Translations under genes and position numbers: made by a program
Shown: piece after piece, positions 43,680-52,305 of the stretch
Numbering within the stretch: position 1 is the stretch's first letter
Layout of the letters: every line of letters begins with the position of its first letter
Notes under the pieces: model-generated
Told to the model about the DNA's origin: nothing
Databases searched by the model: none
The model's input: the letters and a program-made list of their open reading frames with translations, nothing else
Assembly (NCBI GenBank): GCA_006969625.1
Contig: CP030885.1
Location: forward strand, 372,001 to 436,000
Length of the DNA: 64,000 bases
From: Rhodospirillaceae bacterium
GTDB taxonomy: Bacteria > Pseudomonadota > Alphaproteobacteria > Kiloniellales > DSM-21159
Direction of reading: 5' to 3'

Positions 43680-44266
43680 TAGCCTTCCGTTCTCTCTTCC
43701 CCGTCCTCCGCCAGCCGCAGGAACCAGAGCTTGGCCTTGCCGTACTTGCGCTGGTCGAGCAGGGCGAAGTCGGCCGGCAGTTCCGGTTCCTCGCTCTTCA
43801 GCAGCTCCAGGGAGATCAGCGTGTGCGGCGCGATCCAGCCGGCGGCCAGCAGCGCCTCCAGGGCGGGCCCGGCGTAGCCCTGGTTGTAGGGCGGGTCGAG
43901 GAAGACCAGGTCGGCCGGCGCGGCGGCCTGAGGCGGGTGCAGCACGTCACGGTCGTGGATGCGCACCCGCTCGCCCGCCTCCAGCGACCGCACGTTGGCC
44001 CGCAGGCATTCCAGCGCCGGCGCGAAGCGCTCCAGGAAGTCGACGTGGGCGGCGCCGCGCGACAGCGCCTCCAGCCCCAGGGCGCCGGTGCCGGCGAAGG
44101 CGTCGAGCACCCGCGCGCCCGGCAGCGGCGAGACGCCGCCGGTCAGCCGGCCGCCGGCCAGGATGTCGAACAGCGCCTCGCGGGTGCGGTCGGCGGTCGG
44201 GCGCACCGCCTCGCCCTCCGGCGCCGCCAGGCGCTTGCCGCGCAGGCTACCGGCGACGATGCGCAT
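43679..44266 (-). CDS. rsmD: 16S rRNA (guanine966-N2)-methyltransferase
   Basis: A 195-residue SAM-dependent methyltransferase. It starts MRIVAGSLRGKRLAAP, has the SAM site VLDAFAGTGALGLEALSRGA and the catalytic motif LVFLDPPYNQGYAG. It modifies G966 of 16S rRNA during 30S assembly. It overlaps rluB by 20 bases, a frequent pairing. Its TAG stop uses the last base of the IS plus the TA target; before insertion the stop would have been TAA at the same codon. Confidence 0.93.
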   Translation of the reverse strand: MRIVAGSLRGKRLAAPEGEAVRPTADRTREALFDILAGGRLTGGVSPLPGARVLDAFAGTGALGLEALSRGAAHVDFLERFAPALECLRANVRSLEAGERVRIHDRDVLHPPQAAAPADLVFLDPPYNQGYAGPALEALLAAGWIAPHTLISLELLKSEEPELPADFALLDQRKYGKAKLWFLRLAEDGEERTEG

Positions 44267-45038
44267 GGGCGCCCACCCCCAGCTCCTCGGCCAGCTTGCG
44301 GCCGAGCTGCTCGACCAGCACCTTGGCCGGCACCTCCTCGACCTCGCCGGGCTTCAGCGCGCCGAGCTGGAACGGGCCGTAGGCGAGCCGGATCAGCCGG
44401 TTGACCTTCAGACCCAGCGCCTCGCAGACGCGGCGGATCTCGCGGTTCTTGCCCTCGCGCAGCGCCATGGTCAGCCAGGCATTGTGCCCCTGCGCGCGGT
44501 CGAGCGCGGCTTCGATCGGGCCGTAGCGCACGCCCTCCACCTCGATGCCGTCGCGCAGCCGCTCCAGCCGCTTCGGGTCCGGCGTGCCGAAGACGCGCAC
44601 CCGATAGCGCCGGCGCCAGCCGGTCGCCGGCAGCTCCAGGCGGCGTTTCAGGCCGCCGTCGTTGGTCAGTAGCAGCAGGCCCTCGGAGGTCAGATCGAGA
44701 CGGCCGATCGGCATGACCCGCGGCAGGTGGGGCGGCAGCGTGTCGTAGAGGGTGCGCCGCCCCTCCCGGTCGCGCGCCGCCGTCAGTACGCCCGGCGGCT
44801 TGTGGTAGCGCCACAGCCGCGGTGGCTCGGGGGTGGCCAGGGCTTCGCCGTCGATGCCGATGCGCTGGCCGGGGCGCACCAGAGTGGCCGGCGTGGTCAC
44901 GGTCTCGCCGTCGAGCTCGACCCGGCCCTGGTCGATCAGCGCCTCCGCCTCGCGGCGCGAGCAGTGGCCGGCGCGGGCGATCGCCTTGGCGATACGCTCG
45001 CCTCGCCCGCCGTCGGTGCCCTCCTGGCTGCCGTCCAC
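44247..45038 (-). CDS. rluB: Pseudouridine synthase, RsuA/RluB family
   Basis: A 263-residue enzyme with an N-terminal S4 RNA-binding domain (IAKAIARAGHCSRREAEALI) and the RsuA-type catalytic domain: YHKPPGVLTAARDREGR, the catalytic aspartate in IGRLDLTSEGLLLLTNDG and EGKNREIRRVCEALG. Most likely it isomerises a uridine in helix 89 of 23S rRNA, but RsuA and RluE relatives share these motifs. The GTG at 45038, five bases after the upstream stop, is the only usable start near the S4 domain. Confidence 0.88.
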   Translation of the reverse strand: MDGSQEGTDGGRGERIAKAIARAGHCSRREAEALIDQGRVELDGETVTTPATLVRPGQRIGIDGEALATPEPPRLWRYHKPPGVLTAARDREGRRTLYDTLPPHLPRVMPIGRLDLTSEGLLLLTNDGGLKRRLELPATGWRRRYRVRVFGTPDPKRLERLRDGIEVEGVRYGPIEAALDRAQGHNAWLTMALREGKNREIRRVCEALGLKVNRLIRLAYGPFQLGALKPGEVEEVPAKVLVEQLGRKLAEELGVGAHAHRRR

Positions 45039-45042
45039 CTGG

Positions 45043-45522
45043 CTAGAGCCGGCTCTCGTCGAAGTCGACGCAGGAGAGGTCGAAGGCGGCCAGCCCCTCT
45101 TCCAGGTAGTCGGGCAGCAGGGGGATACCGAGCAGGTACTCGGCGGTACGCGCATTGCGCCGCTCCGCGGCGGCTTCCTTGGCCTCGTCCCACTGCTCGG
45201 TCTCGTAGTCGCCGCGGCCCAGCCAGGTCAGCGCCACCAGCTCGATCTGCTCCTCCTCGTCGAGGTTGCGGATGAAGGTGGACAGCTCTTCCAGGATGCC
45301 GTCCTCGCTTTCGGTCGCAGCCGCCTCTTCCTCGTCCTCCTCGTAGGACTCCTCGCCGGTCGCCCCGAGCTCCTCGGCCTCGCTCAGCTCCTCGTCGGTC
45401 TCGGGGTTTTCCTCGAGGCCAATGCGATCCTCGTCCGTTTCGGCGCGGATCAGGCCCTCTTCCTCGTACTCGCGCATCTTGACGACGATGAAGCAGACCT
45501 TGTCGACGTCCATCTCCAGCAT
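45043..45522 (-). CDS. DUF3775 family protein, acidic
   Basis: A 159-residue, strongly acidic protein. The N-terminus LEMDVDKVCFIVVKMREYEE and the C-terminal half with LVALTWLGRGDYETEQWDEA and TAEYLLGIPLLPDYLEEGLA match the DUF3775 layout as I know it. Between them lies a low-complexity run of Glu, Asp and Ser (about residues 35-75). Function is unknown. It sits 4 bases upstream of rluB on the same strand and is divergent from tadA. Confidence 0.75.
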   Translation of the reverse strand: MLEMDVDKVCFIVVKMREYEEEGLIRAETDEDRIGLEENPETDEELSEAEELGATGEESYEEDEEEAAATESEDGILEELSTFIRNLDEEEQIELVALTWLGRGDYETEQWDEAKEAAAERRNARTAEYLLGIPLLPDYLEEGLAAFDLSCVDFDESRL

Positions 45523-45671
45523 GGACAGCTCCTCGCAATAGCGTGGGATCGGACCCGGCTCGCCGCCCTCCCGACGATCGTCCGAGATCGAAACTGCCGC
45601 GACTTAACGCGAAGCTTGACCCAGGGCAAGGGCCGTGCTGTCCCGAGGCGCGGGCAAGGGCGGAGCGATCC

Positions 45672-46148
45672 ATGAGGCAACGGAGCGGCGGCGGCGCGGT
45701 TCCTGCAGAGGGCGCCATGGAGATGGCGCTGGAGGAGGCACGGGCAGCGGCGGCGGCCGGCGAGGTGCCGGTCGGAGCGGTGCTGCTGGACGCCGCGGGC
45801 CGGCTGCTGGCGCGCGCCCACAACCTGGTGGAAACCCTGCACGATCCGACAGCGCACGCGGAGTTGCTGGCGATCCGCGACGCCGCCCGGCGGCTCGGCG
45901 CCAAGCGGCTGGAGGGCGCCAGCCTCTACGTCACCTTGGAGCCCTGCGCCATGTGCGCCCAGGCGATCGCCTTCGCCCGCCTCGGCCGCCTCGTCTTCGG
46001 CGCCTACGACCCGAAGGGCGGCGGCGTCGACCACGGCGCGCGGATCTTCCAACAGCCGACGACGCACCACCGGCCCGAGGTGGTCGGCGGCGTGCGCGAG
46101 CGCGAGTGCGCCGCGCTGCTGCGAACCTTCTTCCGCGACCGACGGTAG
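45672..46148 (+). CDS. tadA: tRNA-specific adenosine deaminase
   Basis: A 158-residue zinc deaminase. The HAE motif is in DPTAHAELLAIRDAARRLG and the zinc cysteines in LEPCAMCAQAIAFARLGRLV, with VFGAYDPKGGGVDHG after. It makes inosine at the wobble position of tRNA-Arg(ACG). The ATG at 45672 gives a 14-residue leader before AMEMALEEAR; the later ATG is an alternative. Its 3' end meets the remnant of hepT on the other strand. Confidence 0.92.
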   Translation: MRQRSGGGAVPAEGAMEMALEEARAAAAAGEVPVGAVLLDAAGRLLARAHNLVETLHDPTAHAELLAIRDAARRLGAKRLEGASLYVTLEPCAMCAQAIAFARLGRLVFGAYDPKGGGVDHGARIFQQPTTHHRPEVVGGVRERECAALLRTFFRDRR

Positions 46149-46149
46149 T

Positions 46150-46479
46150 CGGCTCTGATCGAGAACTCGGCGAAGCGCTGCCTCGAGATTCGGGAGATCC
46201 CTGACGACGACCGAGCGCACCCGCGCAAGCTCGACGTGTTCGCATTCGTGCACGATGACGTTGCGCATCGCGCGAATGCTGCTCCAGGCGACCTCCGGCG
46301 TCGCGTCGCGGGCAAAATCCGACATGCGGATCGCGGCTTAGCCGATACATTGGGTCAGGTGAAGACAGGCGAGGCAGGTTGCCCTCTCGGCGCTGGAGCT
46401 CGCCATCCTGGCCTGCCAACTCGCTGATCTCCGCGCAGGAATCCAGGATTTGCCGGAGATAGACGGCGTTGTGCGTCAT
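46150..46479 (-). pseudogene. hepT toxin (HEPN, DUF86) pseudogene
   Basis: The start is intact: MTHNAVYLRQILDSCAEISE, overlapping the mntA stop (ATGA). Homology continues in another frame (AERATCLACLHLTQCIG, then AAIRMSDFARDATPEVAW), so a frameshift lies between about 46345 and 46440. In that second frame the expected Gly-Glu-Ala-Ala reads Gly-stop-Ala-Ala, with TAA at 46340-46338. The RNase motif RX4HXY appears as RNVIVHEC, with Tyr changed to Cys (codon 46244-46242). No stop follows the VRDLPNLEAALRRVLDQ end before it runs into tadA. The toxin is therefore not expressible as a normal protein. Confidence 0.82.
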
Positions 46480-46799
46480 AGCGCCAGACTGGAGTGCAGA
46501 ACCGCCTCGCGAAAATGCCGCGACAGTCCGCCTTCGACCTGGGTATCGACCGTACGGCCAAGGCGCTCTTCGATCTCGACCTTGATGTGGGCGAGATCCA
46601 GCAGGCTGCGCCCCGGCTGCATGTCGACCGGCAGGTCGAGGTCGCTGTCGGGGCGCGCCTCGCCGCGGGCGCGCGAGCCGAAGACGCGCCCGTTGCCGCC
46701 GCCGTGGCGGGCGGCGATCGTCACGATCTCCTCGCCCGCCAGGCCTTCGGGTAGCTGCGGGCGGCGGTGCGGCTCCAGGCCAACCAGTATGGCACCCAC
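46476..46799 (-). CDS. MntA-like nucleotidyltransferase antitoxin
   Basis: A 107-residue minimal nucleotidyltransferase. The catalytic pattern GSX10DXD is intact in GSRARGEARPDSDLDL, with DMQPGRSLLDLAHIKVEIEE after it and a third acidic position likely in VDTQVEGG. In MntA-HepT systems this enzyme AMPylates the HepT tyrosine to neutralise it. The GTG start at 46799 lies 5 bases after the purD stop, so it is probably read from purD. The partner toxin gene is broken, leaving an orphan antitoxin. An alternative start further in is possible. Confidence 0.78.
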   Translation of the reverse strand: MGAILVGLEPHRRPQLPEGLAGEEIVTIAARHGGGNGRVFGSRARGEARPDSDLDLPVDMQPGRSLLDLAHIKVEIEERLGRTVDTQVEGGLSRHFREAVLHSSLAL

Positions 46800-46804
46800 C
46801 CGCC

Positions 46805-48082
46805 TCAGCGAGGCAGCGCGCGCCAGCCGATGTCGCGGCGGCAGAAGCCTTCGGGCCAGTCGATGCGCTCGATCGCGGCATAGGCGGCCGTGCGCGCCGA
46901 CGTCACGTCGTCGGCAAGCGCGGTGACGTTCAGCACGCGACCGCCGGCGGCGCGCAGGCTGCCGTCGGCCTCCCGCCGGGTGCCGGCATGGAAGACCTCC
47001 AGGTCCGGGATGTCGGTCAGCCGCTCCAGGCCGCGGATCTCGCTGCCCTTCTCGTAGGCGCCGGGATAGCCCTTGGCGGCCAGCACCACGCTCAGCGCCG
47101 TCTTGTCGCTCCAGCGCAGCGTCAAGGACTCCAGCACACCGTCGCAGGCCGCCACCAGGGCCGGCAGCAGGTCGCTGTCCAGCCGCATCATCAGCGCTTG
47201 GCACTCCGGGTCGCCGAAGCGCACGTTGTACTCCAGCAGCTTGGGCGCGCCGTCAGGGCCGACCATGACGCCGGCGTAGAGCACGCCCTTGTACTGGCGG
47301 CCCTCGGCCTTCATGGCGGCGACCGTGGGCCGGACGATCTCGGCCATGATGCGTTCGGCCAGCGCGTCGCTCAGCAGCGGCGCCGGCGAGTAGGCGCCCA
47401 TGCCGCCGGTGTTGGGTCCTGCGTCGCCGTCGAAGGCGCGCTTGTGGTCCTGGGCGCCGGCGAGCGGCAGCGCCGTCACGCCGTCGACCAGCGCGAAGAA
47501 GCTCGCCTCCTCGCCCTCCAGGAATTCCTCGATGACCAGCTCCGCGCCGGCTGCGCCGAAGGCGTCCTCGCTCAGCGCAGCCTCGATCGCGGCCTCGGCC
47601 TCTGTCGGGGTCTGCGCCACGGTCACGCCCTTGCCGGCGGCCAGGCCGTCGGCCTTGACCACGATGGGCGCCCCCTGCTCGCGCACGTAGGCCTTGGCGG
47701 CCTCGGCGTCCCGGAAGCGGGCATAGGCGGCGGTCGGGATGCCGTGCCGGTCGCAGAGGTCCTTCATGAAGGCCTTGGAGCCCTCCAGGATCGCCGCCTC
47801 GCTGCGTGGCCCGAAGGCGCGGATGCCGTGCGATTCCATCCGATCCACAAGGCCGGCGACCAGCGGCGCCTCCGGCCCGACGACGACCAGGTCGATCTGC
47901 TGCTCGCGCGCGAAAGCGACCAGTGCGTCGATATCCTCGGCGGCGATGTCGACGCAGGTGGCGAGCTCGGCGATGCCGGCGTTGCCGGGCGCGCAGAACA
48001 GCGCGTCCAGCAGCGGCGAGGCCGCGATCGCCCAGCACAGCGCGTGCTCGCGCCCGCCGCCGCCCACCACCAGAACCTTCAT
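46805..48082 (-). CDS. purD: Phosphoribosylamine-glycine ligase
   Basis: A 425-residue GARS. It begins [20 protein letters not shown], has [20 protein letters not shown], the ATP-grasp stretch [18 protein letters not shown] and the late motif [14 protein letters not shown]. It joins glycine to phosphoribosylamine in purine synthesis. It is divergent from the small-protein cassette (90 bases) and followed closely by the mntA/hepT remnant. Length is normal. Confidence 0.97.
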   Translation of the reverse strand: MKVLVVGGGGREHALCWAIAASPLLDALFCAPGNAGIAELATCVDIAAEDIDALVAFAREQQIDLVVVGPEAPLVAGLVDRMESHGIRAFGPRSEAAILEGSKAFMKDLCDRHGIPTAAYARFRDAEAAKAYVREQGAPIVVKADGLAAGKGVTVAQTPTEAEAAIEAALSEDAFGAAGAELVIEEFLEGEEASFFALVDGVTALPLAGAQDHKRAFDGDAGPNTGGMGAYSPAPLLSDALAERIMAEIVRPTVAAMKAEGRQYKGVLYAGVMVGPDGAPKLLEYNVRFGDPECQALMMRLDSDLLPALVAACDGVLESLTLRWSDKTALSVVLAAKGYPGAYEKGSEIRGLERLTDIPDLEVFHAGTRREADGSLRAAGGRVLNVTALADDVTSARTAAYAAIERIDWPEGFCRRDIGWRALPR

Positions 48083-48117
48083 GCTGTGCTCGCTCCTGTC
48101 GTCTGCGCCTTGCGACG

Positions 48118-48146
48118 TTGTCGTCGTCGTTCGGCCGCGCTATCTT
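48118..48146 (+). promoter_or_regulatory. Predicted promoter of the small-protein/TIR-like cassette
   Basis: TTGTCG (48118-48123), 17 bases, TATCTT (48141-48146); a GGAG ribosome site (near 48161) and the ATG at 48173 follow at normal distances. It may also supply transcripts for xseA. Confidence 0.5.
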
Positions 48147-48172
48147 CCGCTTCGTGTAGCGGAGTGACTCAC

Positions 48173-48355
48173 ATGGCGCAAACGAAGCGAAGCAAGACAG
48201 CAATTGGGCGCGAGTCTGCGACTGGCCGTTTCGTATCGACTAAGGACGCTAAGACGACCTCTGGTCGCACCATCGTTCGCCAGTCGGCAAAGAGCGAGCT
48301 CACACGCGAAGAGATTCGGCGCGCCGTTGCCGCAGTGACTGACAAGGCATCTTGA
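48173..48355 (+). CDS. Small basic protein of unknown function
   Basis: A 60-residue, Lys/Arg/Ser/Thr-rich protein. The pattern GRESATGRFVSTKDAKTTSG followed by GRTIVRQSAK resembles a widespread type of small, uncharacterised proteins carrying TGRFV and TTVR-like segments. It ends in a helix (TREEIRRAVAAVTDK). A proper ribosome site precedes the ATG, and the TIR-like gene starts 10 bases after its stop, so they form one unit. It could be an antitoxin-like or DNA-binding partner; that is conjecture. Confidence 0.65.
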   Translation: MAQTKRSKTAIGRESATGRFVSTKDAKTTSGRTIVRQSAKSELTREEIRRAVAAVTDKAS

Positions 48356-48365
48356 TCGACGGCGA

Positions 48366-48995
48366 ATGCCGGCCGGAGCAGCCAAGACCTACGACCGAAG
48401 TATCTTCATAAACTGCGCTTTCGACGAGGCTTTTAGGCCGATCTTCCGCGGTATCGTGTTTGGCGTCGTCGATTGCGGTTTCGATGCCCGCTGTGCGCTG
48501 GAAGCCAACGACAGTGGCGAAGTTCGAATCGACAAGATACTGAAATTGATTGAAGGCTGCCGCTACGGCATCCATGACTTGTCGCGTACTGAGGTCGACG
48601 GCGATCCCCCCTTGCCGCGATTCAATATGCCTTTCGAACTTGGCCTGTTCCTAGCTGCGAAGCGCTTCGGCGGGCACAAGCAAAAGCTGAAGGCGACACT
48701 GATCATGGAGGCCAAGCCGTATCGGTTCCAACGGACCTTGTCGGATATCGCCGGGCAGGACGTAGTCGCGCACTCGGGAGACGTAAGCCGAGCGATCGTC
48801 CGCGTGCGTGACTGGCTCGCGACGACGACAGGGCGACCTGACATCCCGGGCGGCGAACACGTCGCGGACCGCTACACGGCATTTGCAGCAGCTTTGCCGG
48901 TCATGTGCGAGGCGACCAGAAAGACGCCAGACTCGTTGACCTTCGGGGACTACGTTCACCTTGTCGAGGAATGGCTGCGGCAGACCGCTCCCTGA
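48366..48995 (+). CDS. TIR/nucleoside deoxyribosyltransferase-like protein
   Basis: A 209-residue protein with a Rossmann-like flavodoxin-type fold: strand [20 protein letters not shown], then [20 protein letters not shown], strand [12 protein letters not shown] and the motif [19 protein letters not shown] with a candidate catalytic glutamate, Glu91. This ordering matches TIR and deoxyribosyltransferase-like domains that act on nucleotides or NAD in defence proteins. The remainder (about 140-209) is helical. GC is well below the neighbours. Its stop overlaps the xseA start (TGATG). Family fold is inferred from pattern, function unknown. Confidence 0.65.
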   Translation: MPAGAAKTYDRSIFINCAFDEAFRPIFRGIVFGVVDCGFDARCALEANDSGEVRIDKILKLIEGCRYGIHDLSRTEVDGDPPLPRFNMPFELGLFLAAKRFGGHKQKLKATLIMEAKPYRFQRTLSDIAGQDVVAHSGDVSRAIVRVRDWLATTTGRPDIPGGEHVADRYTAFAAALPVMCEATRKTPDSLTFGDYVHLVEEWLRQTAP

Positions 48996-50587
48996 TGTCC
49001 GAAATTGTGTCTTCATCAACCGCCAGCAACGAGCCGGAGTTCTCCGTCTCGGAGATCAGCTTCGCCATCAAGCGCACGCTTGAGGGCAGCTTCGAGCGGG
49101 TGCGCGTGCGCGGCGAGATCTCCGGCTTCAAGCGCGCCGCCAGTGGCCATCTCTACATGGCCCTGAAGGACGCCGACGCCGTGCTCGACGCGGTCTGCTG
49201 GCGCGGCCAGGCCGGCCGTCTGGGCCTGCAGCCGGAGGACGGACTGGAGGTGGTCGCCACCGGCCGGATCACCAGCTACCCGGGTCGCTCCAAGTACCAG
49301 ATCGTGATCGAGCGGATGGAGCTGGCCGGCGAGGGGGCGCTGCTCAAGCTGCTGGAGCAGCGGCGCAAGGCGCTGGCCGCCGAGGGTCTGTTCGATGCCG
49401 CGCGCAAGCGACCGCTGCCCTTCCTGCCGGAGGTGATCGGCGTCGTCACCTCGCCGACCGGCGCGGTCATCCGCGACATCCTGCACCGCCTGTCGGAGCG
49501 CTTCCCACGCCGCGTCCTGGTCTGGCCGGTGCTGGTCCAGGGCGAGGGCGCGGCCGAGCAGGTGGTGCGGGCCATCGCCGGCTTCAACGCGCTGCGCCCC
49601 GGCGGGCCGGTGCCGCGCCCGGACGTGCTGATCGTCGCCCGCGGCGGCGGCTCGCTGGAGGACCTCTGGGCCTTCAACGAGGAGGTCGTGGTGCGCGCCG
49701 CTGCCGAGTCGGCGATCCCGCTGATCTCTGCCGTCGGGCACGAGACCGACACCACGCTGATCGACCACGCCAGCGACCGGCGCGCCCCGACCCCGACGGC
49801 GGCGGCCGAGATCGCCGTGCCGGTGCGCGGCGAGCTGCTGGTCCAGGTGCAGGACCTGGAGCGCCGCCTGACCGGCGCCGCCGGCCGCCTGCTGAGCCAG
49901 CGCCGCAACGAGGTGGAGGGGCTGGGCCGCGGCCTGCCCGATCCCGTGCGCCTGGTCGGCGAGCTGAGCCAGCGCCTCGACGAGCGCGCCGAGCGGCTCG
50001 ATCTCGCCGTGCGCGGCCTGCTGCGTCAGCGCGGGCAGGAGGTGGCGGGCCTGAGCGCTCGCCTGTCCGACCCGCGCCAGCAGCTTCGGCGCGCCGAGGA
50101 GCTCCTGACCGACCGCGGCGAGCGGCTGGCCGGCGCTCTCGCGGCACGGCTGCGCCAGAGCGGTCGCGAGCTGTCGGAGGTGGCGGCGCGCCTGCCGCGC
50201 CTGGCTGCGCGTCAGGTGCCGCTGCGCGCGCAGGAGCTCGTGCGGCTGGACGCCGGGCCGCGCCTGGTCCGCGCCCTGGAGGCGCGCCAGCGCGAGACCG
50301 ACGCGGCTCTGCGCGAGCTCGGCCGCCTGCTGGAGAGCTACAGCTACCACTCGGCGCTGGAGCGCGGCTTCGTCGCCGTGCGCGCGGCCGACGGCGCGGT
50401 CCTGACCCGCGCCGCCCAGGTCGCCGCGGGCCAAGCGCTGGGGCTGGAGTTCGCCGACGGGCGTGTCGGCGCGGTGGCCGGGTCCGGCGGCGCCGCGCCG
50501 CCGCCCGAGCCGAAACCCCGCGCACCGAAACCCAAGCCTGCGCCGAAGCCGGGCAAGGGGCGGCCGGAACAAGGGGAACTGCTGTGA
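48995..50587 (+). CDS. xseA: Exodeoxyribonuclease VII large subunit
   Basis: A 530-residue subunit. It has an N-terminal OB domain ([40 protein letters not shown]), the catalytic region with [30 protein letters not shown] and [17 protein letters not shown], then long coiled coils and a Pro/Lys-rich tail. With XseB it degrades single-stranded DNA. Its ATG is inside the stop of the TIR-like gene, so translation now depends in part on that accessory gene. The stop overlaps the next gene (GTGA). Confidence 0.95.
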   Translation: MSEIVSSSTASNEPEFSVSEISFAIKRTLEGSFERVRVRGEISGFKRAASGHLYMALKDADAVLDAVCWRGQAGRLGLQPEDGLEVVATGRITSYPGRSKYQIVIERMELAGEGALLKLLEQRRKALAAEGLFDAARKRPLPFLPEVIGVVTSPTGAVIRDILHRLSERFPRRVLVWPVLVQGEGAAEQVVRAIAGFNALRPGGPVPRPDVLIVARGGGSLEDLWAFNEEVVVRAAAESAIPLISAVGHETDTTLIDHASDRRAPTPTAAAEIAVPVRGELLVQVQDLERRLTGAAGRLLSQRRNEVEGLGRGLPDPVRLVGELSQRLDERAERLDLAVRGLLRQRGQEVAGLSARLSDPRQQLRRAEELLTDRGERLAGALAARLRQSGRELSEVAARLPRLAARQVPLRAQELVRLDAGPRLVRALEARQRETDAALRELGRLLESYSYHSALERGFVAVRAADGAVLTRAAQVAAGQALGLEFADGRVGAVAGSGGAAPPPEPKPRAPKPKPAPKPGKGRPEQGELL

Positions 50588-51393
50588 TCCGTCTTCCGGT
50601 CTTCGCCCTGTTGCTCCTGCTGCCGCTATCCGCCTTCGCGCTGGAGCTGCGGGGCCAGGCGATCCAGGGCGGCCTGCTGGTCGGGCAGGTCGCGCCCGCC
50701 AGCGAGGTGCGGCTGGACGGCACGCCGCTGCGCACCGACCCGCAGGGCCGCTTCGTCGTCGGCTTCGGCCGGGACGCGCCGCCCAGCGCCACCTTGCAGA
50801 TCGTCGGGCCCGACGGCACCACGACGGACCACGCCCTCACAGTGGTCCAGCGCGAGTACGAGGTCCAGCGCATCGACGGGCTGCCCGACACGATGGTGAC
50901 GCCGCCCGAGAGCGTCTGGGCGCGGATCAAGGCGGACGCCGCCAAGGTGGCCGAAGCGCGCGCCCACGACAGCGACCTACCGCACTTCCGTGGGCCCTTC
51001 CTGTGGCCGGCGCAGGGCATCGTCACCGGCGTCTACGGCAGCCAGCGCATCCTCAACGGCACGCCGCGCCAGCCGCACTACGGCATCGACATCGCCGCGC
51101 CCGAGGGCGCGCCGGTCATGGCGCCGGCGGGCGGCATCGTGCGGCTTGCGGAAACCGACCTCTACTACACCGGCGGCACGCTGATAATCGACCACGGCCA
51201 CGGCGTCTCCTCCACCTTCCTGCACATGGCCAGCGTCGAAGCCGCCGTCGGCCAGCGCGTACGCCAGGGCGAGCGGCTCGGCACCGTGGGCAGCACCGGC
51301 CGCTCCACCGGCGCGCACCTGGACTGGCGCATCAACTGGTTCGAGGAACGCATCGACCCGCAGCTCGTCGCCGGCCCGATGCCGGGGCAGTAG
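50584..51393 (+). CDS. M23-family metallopeptidase
   Basis: A 269-residue exported protein starting at GTG coupled to xseA. Residues 1-20 are a signal peptide ([18 protein letters not shown]). The C-terminal LytM domain has zinc ligands in [20 protein letters not shown] and [17 protein letters not shown], with [20 protein letters not shown] between. Such enzymes cut peptidoglycan peptides or act as regulators. The N-terminal region may be an Ig-like or beta domain ([20 protein letters not shown]). Convergent with the LpxL-like gene (3-base gap). Confidence 0.92.
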   Translation: MIRLPVFALLLLLPLSAFALELRGQAIQGGLLVGQVAPASEVRLDGTPLRTDPQGRFVVGFGRDAPPSATLQIVGPDGTTTDHALTVVQREYEVQRIDGLPDTMVTPPESVWARIKADAAKVAEARAHDSDLPHFRGPFLWPAQGIVTGVYGSQRILNGTPRQPHYGIDIAAPEGAPVMAPAGGIVRLAETDLYYTGGTLIIDHGHGVSSTFLHMASVEAAVGQRVRQGERLGTVGSTGRSTGAHLDWRINWFEERIDPQLVAGPMPGQ

Positions 51394-51396
51394 GGC

Positions 51397-52305
51397 TCAG
51401 CGCGGCTCGTAGAGCTGCTTCGGCCAGCGGCGGTGCAGCCAGAACCAGTCTTCCGGCTTGGCGCGGATCCAGGCTTCCAGGCGGTCGTTGAGCGCCTGCG
51501 TCATCGCCAGGGCCGCTGCGTTGCGCGGCAGGCCCTCGGGCGCTGCGATCGGCGCGCCGACGCTCAGGCGGAAGCGCGGGCCGGGCAGGCGCTCCAGGCG
51601 GGCGGGGAAGAGCGGCACCCCGAAGCGCAGGGCGAGTTGCGCCGGCGCGTTCGGCGTCATCGCCGGATGGCCGAAGAACCGCACCTCGACGCCCTCGCTC
51701 ATGCGCTGGTCGACCAGGATGGCGAGCGTCTTGCCGGCCTTGATCGCCGCGACCGTCTGGCGCGCACCCTCCTTGCCCTTGCGGATGCGGATGCCGCCGG
51801 CGACCGCGCGCCAGGCCTCGAGCTGGTCGACCACCAGGGGGTTGTTGGGCTGGCGCACCACGGTGGCGGTGTCCAGGCCGCGGTGGGCGGCGGCCAGGTG
51901 CATCACCTCCCAGTTGGCGAAGTGGGCGGAGGCGAGGATCATCGCGCCGCCGGTCTGCATGCGGGACACGAAATCCGGGTGCAGGTCGTAGTCGATGCGG
52001 GCGTTGGCCTGCGCCACCAGGTCCTTCAGGTGCGGATACTCGGCGGCGGTGCGCCCCAGGCTCTCCCACATGTCCGCCAGCAGGCGGTCCTGCTGGGCCC
52101 GGTCCAGCTCGGGCAGCGCCAGGCGCAGGTTGGCCCGGCCGAGCCGCTGCACCGGCAGCAGCGGGCCGAGCCGCCGCAGCAGCCAGCCGCCCAGCGCCGA
52201 GGCGCGCTCCAGCGGCAGGGCGGCGAAGAGCGCCACCAGCCCGCGCAGCGCCAGCACCTCGGCGCGCCAGCGCAGTCGCTTCGTCCAGGAGGCGCGCCTA
52301 GCCAT
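51397..52305 (-). CDS. LpxL/HtrB-like lysophospholipid/lipid A acyltransferase
   Basis: A 302-residue inner-membrane acyltransferase. The HX4E motif is seen in ILASAHFANWEVMHLAA, later blocks include VVRQPNNPLV, KEGARQTVAAIKAGKTLAIL and DQRMSEGVEVRFFGHPAMTP, and it ends with WFWLHRRWPKQLYE. The family adds a secondary acyl chain to Kdo-lipid A. The start MARRASWTKRLRWRAE is followed by a hydrophobic anchor. It overlaps lpxK by 8 bases and completes the envelope cluster running from the MsbA-like gene. Confidence 0.9.
   Translation of the reverse strand: MARRASWTKRLRWRAEVLALRGLVALFAALPLERASALGGWLLRRLGPLLPVQRLGRANLRLALPELDRAQQDRLLADMWESLGRTAAEYPHLKDLVAQANARIDYDLHPDFVSRMQTGGAMILASAHFANWEVMHLAAAHRGLDTATVVRQPNNPLVVDQLEAWRAVAGGIRIRKGKEGARQTVAAIKAGKTLAILVDQRMSEGVEVRFFGHPAMTPNAPAQLALRFGVPLFPARLERLPGPRFRLSVGAPIAAPEGLPRNAAALAMTQALNDRLEAWIRAKPEDWFWLHRRWPKQLYEPR

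Noticed and set aside
45931-46479. A 182-residue protein read from the hepT start through tadA on the minus strand
   Set aside because: Only about the first 35 residues resemble HepT; the rest is out of frame and antisense to tadA.
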